A DNA stretch of 40,738 nucleotides from Candidatus Nanopelagicaceae bacterium (GTDB lineage Bacteria > Actinomycetota > Actinomycetes > Nanopelagicales > Nanopelagicaceae). The position numbers and the translations under genes are program-made. Shown here one piece after another: positions 7,410-14,838 of this stretch (within the stretch, counting starts at the first letter, position 1; every line of letters starts with the position of its first letter). Under the pieces are notes generated by a model that was not told the DNA's origin, ran no database searches, and saw only the letters and a list, made by a program, of their open reading frames with translations. Location of the stretch: positions 1 to 40,738 of the forward strand of contig VFFD01000004.1 of the NCBI GenBank assembly GCA_018882745.1. The letters run 5' to 3'.

Positions 7410-8558
7410 ATGAACCACACACCAACAAGCGCTGCCATTATTGCTGGCGCTGGCATGGGACATCGTCTTGGTGCAGATATTCCTAAAGCGCTTATCCAAA
7501 TCGATGGCGTAACTCTTATTGAACGCGCCTTTGCTGCGCTTTCTCCCGTGGTTGATGAGATTGTGATTACGGCACCGGCTGGTTATGAAGATCAATTCCG
7601 CGCCATCGTTGGTGACAGCGCCACAGTCATTACTGGTGGAGTATTGCGGAGCGATTCGGTGAATTTGGCCTTGAAATCGCTATCTCCATCAACAAAGTAT
7701 GTTCTGGTTCATGACGCAGCGCGCGCGTTAGCTACTAGTGAATTAGCAGAACGGGTTTTGCATGGACTTACATCGGGTGAGAGCGCTGTCATACCTGCAC
7801 TTAGCGTTGTGGACACCATCAAGGAAGTAGATCGAGATGGATACGTGCGCAGCACTCCAGATCGCTCAATTCTCCGCGCTGTACAGACTCCACAAGGCTT
7901 CTCTGTTGATGTACTCAAGCGCGCTCATGAAGCGAGCGAAGATGCAACCGATGATGCAGCACTTGTTGAAGCCTTAGGCGTGAAAGTCAAGACAATTCCG
8001 GGCGAAGCGCGCGCAATGAAAATTACCAACCCAGAAGATATTGCAATGGCGGTCACCTTAGTCAGAGATCTTGATGCCAACATGCGCGTTGGCGTAGGAA
8101 CTGATGCCCATGCATTCTCATCGGATGCTTCGCGCCCACTTTGGTTAGCAGGAATTCACTGGCCCGATGTTGTTGGAGTTGATGGACATTCTGATGGCGA
8201 TGTTGCAGCTCATGCAATCTGTGATGCGCTCTTTAGTGCAACAGGTTTAGGAGATCTTGGTTCAAACTTTGGCGTATCTGATCCACAATATTCTGGAGCC
8301 CCAGGTGCAACGCTGCTTGCAGAAACTTTTACTCGTATTAGCAAGGCTGGTTATGCAATCAATAATGTTGTGGTCCAGATTGTTTGCAACAAACCAAAGA
8401 TTGGACCGCGACGTGCTGAAGCTATCAACGCATTATCAAGAGCACTTGGCGGTGCACCTGTTTCAGTTACCGCCACATCAACAGATGGATTGGGATTTAC
8501 TGGTGAAGGTAAAGGTATCTCTGCGATTGCAACCGCTTTAGTTGCACGAAAGAAATAG
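7410..8558 (+). CDS. ispDF: Bifunctional IspD-IspF enzyme of the MEP isoprenoid pathway
   Basis: A 382-residue fusion of two MEP-pathway enzymes. Residues 1–about 222 are IspD (MEP cytidylyltransferase): AAIIAGAGMGHRLGADIPKAL nucleotide-binding loop, VLVHDAARAL (100–106 region) and a basic loop around Arg156. Residues about 226–382 are IspF (2-C-methyl-D-erythritol 2,4-cyclodiphosphate synthase): VGVGTDAHAF with metal ligands Asp232 and His234, GHSDGDVAAHA with His268, DLGSNF, and TATSTDGLGFTGEGKGI near the end. The two domains are in one frame with no internal stop. It probably makes MEcPP for carotenoids, menaquinone and undecaprenyl phosphate. In mycobacteria ispD and ispF are separate adjacent genes, so the fusion is a lineage trait. 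It is followed closely (9 bp) by cysS. Confidence 0.95.
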   Translation: MNHTPTSAAIIAGAGMGHRLGADIPKALIQIDGVTLIERAFAALSPVVDEIVITAPAGYEDQFRAIVGDSATVITGGVLRSDSVNLALKSLSPSTKYVLVHDAARALATSELAERVLHGLTSGESAVIPALSVVDTIKEVDRDGYVRSTPDRSILRAVQTPQGFSVDVLKRAHEASEDATDDAALVEALGVKVKTIPGEARAMKITNPEDIAMAVTLVRDLDANMRVGVGTDAHAFSSDASRPLWLAGIHWPDVVGVDGHSDGDVAAHAICDALFSATGLGDLGSNFGVSDPQYSGAPGATLLAETFTRISKAGYAINNVVVQIVCNKPKIGPRRAEAINALSRALGGAPVSVTATSTDGLGFTGEGKGISAIATALVARKK

Positions 8559-8567
8559 GATTCGCCC

Positions 8568-9953
8568 GTGAGTTCGCTGCGCCTTTATGACACCGCAACC
8601 CGCGAGATTCGCGACTTCACACCGATAAAACCAGGTGAAGTTTCCATGTATGTCTGCGGCGCTACCGTTCAGGCCGCCCCACATGTAGGACATATCCGCA
8701 GCGGAGTTAACTTCGATATTTTGCGCCGTTGGTTAATGGCCTCAGGCTTTAACGTCACCTTCATACGCAATGTCACTGATATTGATGACAAAATCCTTCA
8801 TAAAGCGGTTCACGAAGAGATTCCGTGGTGGGCGGTGGCGATGAAATATGAACGCGCATTTGCTGATGCCTATCAAGCGCTCAATGTCCTGCCGCCAACG
8901 TATGAACCACGCGCTACTGGCCACATCACCCAGATGATTGAGTTGATGGAGACTTTGATCAAGAATGGTTCGGCATATGCGCCAGGTAATGGTGATGTGT
9001 ATTTAGAGGTTCGAAAGTTGAAGAGTTATCTCACTCTCTCTAATCAGAAACTTGATGACTTATTGCCTGCAGGTGATGCAGATGAAACGTATAAGCGCGA
9101 TCCTCGCGACTTTGCGCTATGGAAAGCGGCAAAACCAGGAGATCCATCATGGCCAACTCCATGGGGTCCTGGTCGTCCGGGATGGCACCTTGAGTGTTCT
9201 GCAATGGCGCACGCATATCTTGGCGCCGACTTTGATATTCACGGTGGCGGCTTAGATTTGATCTTCCCACATCACGAAAATGAAATCGCACAGTCACAAG
9301 CTGCTGGTTATGGCTTTGCCAAACTCTGGATGCATAACGCATGGGTCACGACATCGGGTGAGAAGATGAGTAAATCTCTTGGTAACTCTCTTCAAGTTAT
9401 GGAAGTTATTAAGCGAGTGCGCGGCATTGAGCTACGTTGGTATTTAGGAAGTGCCCATTATCGATCCATGCTTGAGTTTTCTTTTGAGGCGCTGGATGAG
9501 TCAGCCACCGCTTTCCGTCGTATTGAAAACTTCTTGAAGCGTGCAGAAGAAGTTGCGGGCGATATCCATACCGTAATCGCAGATGAGTTTGCGGCCGTGA
9601 TGAATGATGACCTCTCAGTTCCTCAAGGGTTAGCGCTGATTTCTGAATGGCTCCGAAATGGAAATACCGCACTCACCAGTGGCGATAAGAGCGAAATAGC
9701 GAAGAACGCAAGCCATATCCGCGGCGCATTGATCATCTTGGGCTGCGATCCATTTGACCCAGCATTTGGTGAGGGAAGTGGAGCCGATTTAACGAGCGCG
9801 GTTGATGCACTTATTGCTCTCTTACTTGAACAACGCGAAGCTGCGCGCGCGAGAAAAGATTTTGCTGCTGCGGATTCCATCCGTGATCGCATTACTGCAA
9901 TGGGAATCTCCATTGAAGACACCCCTCAAGGACCGAGATGGAGTATCAACTAA
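8568..9953 (+). CDS. cysS: Cysteinyl-tRNA synthetase
   Basis: A 461-residue class I aminoacyl-tRNA synthetase that charges tRNA-Cys. The HIGH-type motif is APHVGHIRSG (residues 37–46), with zinc ligand Cys30 in YVCGATV and a second zinc region at GWHLECSAMA and FPHHENE. KMSKSLGNS is the second ATP signature, and the DALR-type anticodon-binding C-terminus ends near the stop. Start is GTG. MshC, the mycothiol ligase, is a shorter CysS paralogue; full length, the canonical KMSKS and the ispDF–cysS–rlmB order argue for true CysS. The stop overlaps the rlmB start (TAATG). Confidence 0.96.
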   Translation: MSSLRLYDTATREIRDFTPIKPGEVSMYVCGATVQAAPHVGHIRSGVNFDILRRWLMASGFNVTFIRNVTDIDDKILHKAVHEEIPWWAVAMKYERAFADAYQALNVLPPTYEPRATGHITQMIELMETLIKNGSAYAPGNGDVYLEVRKLKSYLTLSNQKLDDLLPAGDADETYKRDPRDFALWKAAKPGDPSWPTPWGPGRPGWHLECSAMAHAYLGADFDIHGGGLDLIFPHHENEIAQSQAAGYGFAKLWMHNAWVTTSGEKMSKSLGNSLQVMEVIKRVRGIELRWYLGSAHYRSMLEFSFEALDESATAFRRIENFLKRAEEVAGDIHTVIADEFAAVMNDDLSVPQGLALISEWLRNGNTALTSGDKSEIAKNASHIRGALIILGCDPFDPAFGEGSGADLTSAVDALIALLLEQREAARARKDFAAADSIRDRITAMGISIEDTPQGPRWSIN

Positions 9954-10903
9954 TGGCCAAGCCAGATCGTAAACCACCGAAAAAAGGTAAACGTTCACTT
10001 CGCGGTAAAGGACCAACACCTCGCGCTGAGGATCGTCCGTATCATAAGAAGTACAAATCCAAGGAAGAGAATCAACGTAAGCGCACGGAACGCAAACGCA
10101 TTGATGCGAAGCGCAGTGATGGACGTCGCCATGATCGCAAACGCGATTATCGCCGTGATGCGAAAGAGCATATTGATACCGTCGCAGGTCGCAACGCAGT
10201 TGTTGAAGCGCTGCGCGCCGGAATTCCAGCCAAAGAGTTAGTTGTCGCAGTCGGCGTTGATGTTGATGAACGTTTAAATGAAAGCATTCGCCTCGCTCAG
10301 AAAATGGGAATTGGCATTAAAGAAGTAGAGCGCCGTCAGATTGAAAACATGACGGGTATCGCTAATCACCAAGGCGTTGCGCTCGTCGTTAAACCTTTCC
10401 AATACTCCTCCCAGAAAGAGATCTTTGCTCGCGCTAAAGATCCCGCGCTATTTATTGCAGTTGATGGCGTAACTGATCCGCGCAATATCGGAGCTATCGC
10501 TCGAAGCGCGGCTGCATTTAGCGCTGATGGTTTATTGATTCCAGAACGTCGCAACGCTTCACTTACTGCAGCTGCATGGAAGACTTCTGCCGGAGCTGCA
10601 GCCCGCCTTCCGATCGCACAGATCACCAACCTTTCTCGCTCGATAGAAGATGCCAAGGCCTACGGCTGCTTCATTGTGGGCCTTGATGGAGATGCCGATA
10701 CAACTGTCGATGCCATGGAAATCGCAGACCAACCGCTCTATGTGATCGTAGGTAGCGAAGGAAAAGGCCTCTCCAGGCTAGTGCGAGAGAAGTGCGACCT
10801 TTTAATATCTATTCCTATGAGCAGTGCAGTTGAATCACTTAACGCCAGCGTTGCGATGTCAATTGCGCTCTATGCAATTGATAGGAAACGGAATGTCTTA
10901 TAA
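9953..10903 (+). CDS. rlmB: 23S rRNA 2'-O-methyltransferase RlmB (SpoU/TrmH family)
   Basis: A 316-residue SPOUT methyltransferase expected to 2'-O-methylate a guanosine of 23S rRNA (G2251 in E. coli) using S-adenosylmethionine. The first 75 residues form a very basic, disordered-looking extension rich in Lys and Arg, as in other actinobacterial RlmB proteins. The substrate-binding domain starts at DTVAGRNAVVEALRAG. The knotted catalytic domain has GVTDPRNIGAIARSA (motif 1), IVGSEGKGLSRLV (motif 2) and IPMSSAVESLNASVA (motif 3). I choose ATG 9953, which overlaps the cysS stop and is preceded by GGAG at 9940–9943, over ATG 9938. Confidence 0.92.
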   Translation: MAKPDRKPPKKGKRSLRGKGPTPRAEDRPYHKKYKSKEENQRKRTERKRIDAKRSDGRRHDRKRDYRRDAKEHIDTVAGRNAVVEALRAGIPAKELVVAVGVDVDERLNESIRLAQKMGIGIKEVERRQIENMTGIANHQGVALVVKPFQYSSQKEIFARAKDPALFIAVDGVTDPRNIGAIARSAAAFSADGLLIPERRNASLTAAAWKTSAGAAARLPIAQITNLSRSIEDAKAYGCFIVGLDGDADTTVDAMEIADQPLYVIVGSEGKGLSRLVREKCDLLISIPMSSAVESLNASVAMSIALYAIDRKRNVL

Positions 10904-11669
10904 CCGTTTCATAGCTCTCGGAGATTCTATGACTGAGGGCATGCAAGATGAAGTTATCAATGGGAAGTATCGCGGTTGGGCTGATCGCGTTGCGGATGTT
11001 ATGGCAGAAAACTACGAGAACTTCACGTATGCAAATCTTGCAATCCGTGGAAAGTTAGTTGGACAAGTTCATGATGAACAAGTACCTATCGCCCTTGGTC
11101 TAGCAAATGGTCCTTCCACCATTGTTTCTTTTCATGCCGGTGCTAACGATGTGATTCGTCCTAAGTATGATCCCGAGAAAACTATGAAGACCTACAACTC
11201 TGCGGTCGATGCCCTCATAAAAGGTGGAGTCTCTCTGATGCTCTTCTGTGTACTAGAGGACTCCGGAAAAAAAAATAAGACCGCGCAGATCTGGCAAGAA
11301 CGCTTTGCAATCTTCAACGAGAACGTCCGCAGGAAAGCTAACGATGTTGGTGCGATTCTCTTCGATCCCAATCAAGATGATTTCTGGAGAGATTCACGCT
11401 TTATCCATGAAGATCGCCTGCACCTCAATAGTGAAGGACATCGCCGAGTCGCTCAAGCAGTTCTTGCTCGACTTAATCTTCCTCATGATTCTGATTGGCG
11501 CACTCCGTTGCCACCGGAGTCACCAAAATCAATAATTGAAAAGACTCAAGTAAACCTCAATTGGTTTGGTGCCTATGCCGTGCCATGGATGATCCGAAGG
11601 GCGCGACGTCGTTCCTCAGGTGATGGACGCAGCGCTAAATATCCAGCGCCAATCAATTGGAAACGCTAA
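10893..11669 (+). CDS. SGNH/GDSL-type hydrolase
   Basis: A 258-residue lipase/esterase of the SGNH superfamily. Block I is FIALGDSMTEG with nucleophile Ser12; block II includes ANLAIRGK; block III is HAGANDVI with Asn85; block V is EDRLHLNSEGH with Asp174 and His177. No signal peptide is present, so it should be cytosolic; the substrate is unknown. Start is the ATG inside the rlmB end (11 bp overlap), preceded by AGGAAACGGA. The C-terminal 40 residues are basic (MIRRARRRSSG) and unlike the catalytic fold. The stop codon overlaps that of the convergent beta-galactosidase by 3 bp. Confidence 0.85.
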   Translation: MSYNRFIALGDSMTEGMQDEVINGKYRGWADRVADVMAENYENFTYANLAIRGKLVGQVHDEQVPIALGLANGPSTIVSFHAGANDVIRPKYDPEKTMKTYNSAVDALIKGGVSLMLFCVLEDSGKKNKTAQIWQERFAIFNENVRRKANDVGAILFDPNQDDFWRDSRFIHEDRLHLNSEGHRRVAQAVLARLNLPHDSDWRTPLPPESPKSIIEKTQVNLNWFGAYAVPWMIRRARRRSSGDGRSAKYPAPINWKR

Positions 11670-14665
11670 AAAGTAAGGACTGTCCAACTCCACTTATAGG
11701 TGCCAGGTTTAATGCGGTATTTCGCCAAGGTATCTGGACCGCACGAAGCAGTTCCTACTCCACGGTGAATTGCATCGATTGTCACCACGGTATTTCCTGA
11801 TGGTTGTACAAAAACATTATGCGTTGCTGCAGCAAGATCAGGTGAGCGCATTGGGCTAATAGTCACCATTCGTGGCTTATCAAGCTGGAAGTAAAGCCCG
11901 CGATTGGTTTGGTTAGTGAGAGTGAACCAACGGACTCCTACATGCCCACCATTTTCTTGTGGCTTCACATATGGAACATATTGGTCAGCAACACTGGAAC
12001 TCCAACGATGAATTTTCCCGATGGATCGATCGGGTGCAGTTTCAAAAGGCCCCGAACCAAAGTAAATGAGTTGATCTAATCCACCATTGAGTTCGAAATT
12101 AATTCCTACTCGCGCAACATCATCGAGCTGTTTGGGAAGTGTGACTTCATCAGCAACACGCAACCCTGTCTCAACTGACTCGACAGTTTGGATGTGCTTG
12201 ATTGGAATTCCAGTCTCAGTTTTCCAGGTATGTGTAATCTTTGTTGTGCCGCCTCGACGAGTGACAGTAGACGAAGCGCGGTGAAGATTGCGAACTCCCC
12301 AGTTATCCCACTTCTCGCTGATATGACCGATGAGATCGTTATCAGTAGGGGCCCGCCATAAAGTTAATTGTGGAGCGACTTCACCAAAGGGCAGAATGAT
12401 TGAACCTTCAGCATTAACGAATTCTTGTGGCTTCTTCGCAGGCTTTGCTTTAGGTAAGGGTTTAGAAGGAAGAGCAATCTGTTGCCACGCAACTTCATGT
12501 CCTAAGTGGGCCCACGGAGTGCTTGATGAAAGAACTAGTGAGAAGTTCACAAATCTCTCGCCAACATTTGTATCTGGTTTGAGAGCCTTGGTAGGGATAG
12601 CAAAAAGCGCCTTATTACGGGGCTTTACCGTTGGGAGCTTCACATCGCCGCTAGAGGAAACCTTACCGTTCACCGTAACTTCGTAACGTAACTTCATATC
12701 TCGAAGGTCGATAAAGAAATTCTTATTGAAGATTTCAAATTTTCCAGCCTTGAGATTCTTGGCAGAAATAGCGATAGGAGAAGCTATGTACTTAAACTCT
12801 TGCAGAGCAGGCTTAGGTGAGCGATCTGGGAAGAACATTCCATCGCAGACAAAATTTCCGTCATGCTTAACTTCGCCATAATCTCCGCCATAAGCCGAAC
12901 GCACAGTACCGTCTTCAAGAGTTTGATCTAGACCGTGATCCCACATCTCCCAGATAAATCCACCTTGTAGGCCAGGCAATGAATGAATTGCATCCCAATA
13001 TTCTTTAATGGTGCCGTTGCTATTTCCCATGGCATGCGAGTACTCACACATAATCAAGGGGCGATCAGCCTTCTTTGATTTGGCATACGAAATGATTGCT
13101 GAGATATCTGGATACATCGGACAGACCACATCAGTAAGGTCGTAATTTGCAGTCCAATTTCCGCGTATTGCACCTTCATAATGCAACGGGCGAGTTGGAT
13201 CAAAATGACGAGCATAGGCAGCTGCAGCACGATGATTCAACCCGGCGCCAGATTCATTTCCAAGTGACCAGAGAATTACCGATGCATGATGAATGTCCCG
13301 CTGCATCATGCGCGCTACGCGATCGACCCAGGCATTGAGATATTTCTGGTCATTACATAATGTGTTCTGGAAAGCATGCGATTCAATATTTGCTTCACCA
13401 ACAACATAAAAACCAAGTTCATCGCAGAGATCCAAGAAAGCTGGATCATTGGGATAGTGCGAGGTGCGGACCGCATTGAAATTCCAGCGCTTGAGCTCGA
13501 GCAGATCCTGGCGCATTAAGTCACGACTGAGAACTCGTCCGGTCTGGCGATTGAAATCGTGGCGGTTGATTCCGTAAATAATGACGGGCTGACCATTCAC
13601 GAGAAGGTCTTTACCCTTCACTTCTACGCGGCGGAAACCAATTTTCTGTGTGGTTACCTCAATTACCTGACCAGATGGGTCAATCAATTCATATTCAACA
13701 TCGTAGAGACTCGGGGATTCTGCAGACCACGGGGAGATTCCCGGGACCCGGATCTCGAGTTCAAGTGGGCCCGGAATGACAGGCTCGGTTGCAAGCCACG
13801 CTTCGTAGTTTGCTTTTGGAATATTGCCATCCCAGAAAGTTCCATGGAAGTAATCATCTCCAGCTTTCTTTTCAACAGCGGTCTTCTCAGTCCATTGTGG
13901 CGATTTACGTTGAATCACTTTAGCCGTGACATCGGCACTCTTGATACCTAGTACACGGACGCGAAGTTTGTAATTAAGAATGCTTGCTTCATTGATGGAA
14001 TTGATATGTGCTCGCACTCGAAGCGTTCCAACTTTATTGTTCTTCTCAAGCCCCGGAGTTGCATAAAGTCTTTCGATAAAGACATCTTCAGTTGCGAATA
14101 ACTTAATAGAGCGACTTATTCCACCATGCCACCATTGATCTTGATCTTCAATAAAAGAAGAATCGGACCACTTAATAACTTTGATTTGAACTCGATTAGA
14201 ACCGCCATTGATGAAATCGGTAATGTCGAACTCAGAAGCTAAATGTGAATCCTTCGCAACGCCTACTTCCCGGCCATTTATTGAAAGAATTGCTACTGAT
14301 TCGAATCCGCCAATCGACAAAACTACTCGCTTGTTCTTCCATGACGATGGAAGCGAGAACTCGCGCTGATAAACACCTGTCGGATTTTCTTGGGGAACAG
14401 TTGGTGGGAGTTGATCAAAAGGCATTTGTGTGTTGGTGTAATGAGGTTTATCGCCGAATGGTTGTTGACCATTAACCATTGTCCAAAGCCCAGGAACATC
14501 TATTGAATCCCAGTGATCCCGTCGACCAATTTCTTGTTCTGGACTTGATAGCAACTGGAAATCCCAACGTCCATCAAGGGAGATGCTCATCAAATGCCCA
14601 ATATTGAGCATGGGAAGTCGATTAACCGAAGTTGTCTCTGGGCTCATCCAAATAGGTGTAGGCAT
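11666..14665 (-). CDS. lacZ: Beta-galactosidase, glycoside hydrolase family 2
   Basis: A 999-residue protein with the complete LacZ architecture: N-terminal sugar-binding jelly roll (about 25–205, ending WHGGISRSIKLF), immunoglobulin-like domain (about 210–345), TIM barrel (about 346–640), a second Ig-like domain and a C-terminal beta-gal small-chain domain (about 735–995). Catalytic acid/base Glu471 lies in ILWSLGNESG and nucleophile Glu541 in MCEYSHAMGN, matching E. coli Glu461 and Glu537. It would hydrolyse beta-galactosides such as lactose or galactolipid and polysaccharide fragments. No signal peptide is seen. No permease or regulator is adjacent, unlike classic lac operons. It stands alone between the rlmB run and a tRNA gene on the opposite strand, which suggests an accessory gene. 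Confidence 0.93.
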   Translation of the reverse strand: MPTPIWMSPETTSVNRLPMLNIGHLMSISLDGRWDFQLLSSPEQEIGRRDHWDSIDVPGLWTMVNGQQPFGDKPHYTNTQMPFDQLPPTVPQENPTGVYQREFSLPSSWKNKRVVLSIGGFESVAILSINGREVGVAKDSHLASEFDITDFINGGSNRVQIKVIKWSDSSFIEDQDQWWHGGISRSIKLFATEDVFIERLYATPGLEKNNKVGTLRVRAHINSINEASILNYKLRVRVLGIKSADVTAKVIQRKSPQWTEKTAVEKKAGDDYFHGTFWDGNIPKANYEAWLATEPVIPGPLELEIRVPGISPWSAESPSLYDVEYELIDPSGQVIEVTTQKIGFRRVEVKGKDLLVNGQPVIIYGINRHDFNRQTGRVLSRDLMRQDLLELKRWNFNAVRTSHYPNDPAFLDLCDELGFYVVGEANIESHAFQNTLCNDQKYLNAWVDRVARMMQRDIHHASVILWSLGNESGAGLNHRAAAAYARHFDPTRPLHYEGAIRGNWTANYDLTDVVCPMYPDISAIISYAKSKKADRPLIMCEYSHAMGNSNGTIKEYWDAIHSLPGLQGGFIWEMWDHGLDQTLEDGTVRSAYGGDYGEVKHDGNFVCDGMFFPDRSPKPALQEFKYIASPIAISAKNLKAGKFEIFNKNFFIDLRDMKLRYEVTVNGKVSSSGDVKLPTVKPRNKALFAIPTKALKPDTNVGERFVNFSLVLSSSTPWAHLGHEVAWQQIALPSKPLPKAKPAKKPQEFVNAEGSIILPFGEVAPQLTLWRAPTDNDLIGHISEKWDNWGVRNLHRASSTVTRRGGTTKITHTWKTETGIPIKHIQTVESVETGLRVADEVTLPKQLDDVARVGINFELNGGLDQLIYFGSGPFETAPDRSIGKIHRWSSSVADQYVPYVKPQENGGHVGVRWFTLTNQTNRGLYFQLDKPRMVTISPMRSPDLAAATHNVFVQPSGNTVVTIDAIHRGVGTASCGPDTLAKYRIKPGTYKWSWTVLTF

Positions 14666-14740
14666 AAGGCGCGCATTCTTTCATTACTTACTCAAGTTTT
14701 AATCTCTTAGGTATCACTGCCATACTTAGGCGCTGAAAAC

Positions 14741-14815
14741 GCCTCCCTAGCTCAGTGGTAGAGCATCCGCCTTGTAAGCGGAAGGTCGTCAGTTCAATCC
14801 TGACGGGGGGCTCCA
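14741..14815 (+). tRNA. tRNA-Thr (anticodon UGU)
   Basis: A 75-nt cloverleaf can be folded by eye. The acceptor stem is GCCTCCC with GGGGGGC (one G-U pair); the D arm begins AGCTCAGTGGTAGAGC. The anticodon stem TCCGC/GCGGA closes the loop CTTGTAA, with anticodon TGT at 14773–14775 reading ACA. The T arm is TCAGTTCAATCCTGA. The 3' CCA is encoded at 14813–14815. It lies divergent from lacZ; the GMC oxidoreductase starts 23 bp downstream. Confidence 0.95.
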
Positions 14816-14826
14816 AAAGCCCGGAG

Positions 14827-14832
14827 TACCCT
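14827..14832 (+). promoter_or_regulatory. Predicted -10 of the GMC oxidoreductase (leaderless)
   Basis: TACCCT is followed by 6 bp (TCCAAC) and ATG 14839. It lies only 12 bp beyond the tRNA CCA end, so it gives the coding gene its own start of transcription separate from the tRNA precursor. Confidence 0.5.
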
Positions 14833-14838
14833 TCCAAC

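Noticed and set aside
8568-9953. MshC (mycothiol ligase) instead of CysS
   Set aside because: Length, canonical KMSKS, anticodon-binding C-terminus and the ispDF–cysS–rlmB context all favour cysteinyl-tRNA synthetase.
14666-14740. Promoter of the tRNA gene
   Set aside because: TACTTA at 14723 is a possible -10, but no convincing -35 is present, so I do not list it as a feature.
14741-14815. tRNA-Thr as an integration site for lacZ
   Set aside because: I looked for a copy of the tRNA 3' end near the far side of lacZ (around 11.65–11.75 kb) and saw none; no integrase gene is present.
14755-14838. Upstream extension of the GMC oxidoreductase frame through the tRNA
   Set aside because: This stretch is the tRNA-Thr itself; ATG 14839 with TACCCT 6 bp upstream gives the normal protein start.
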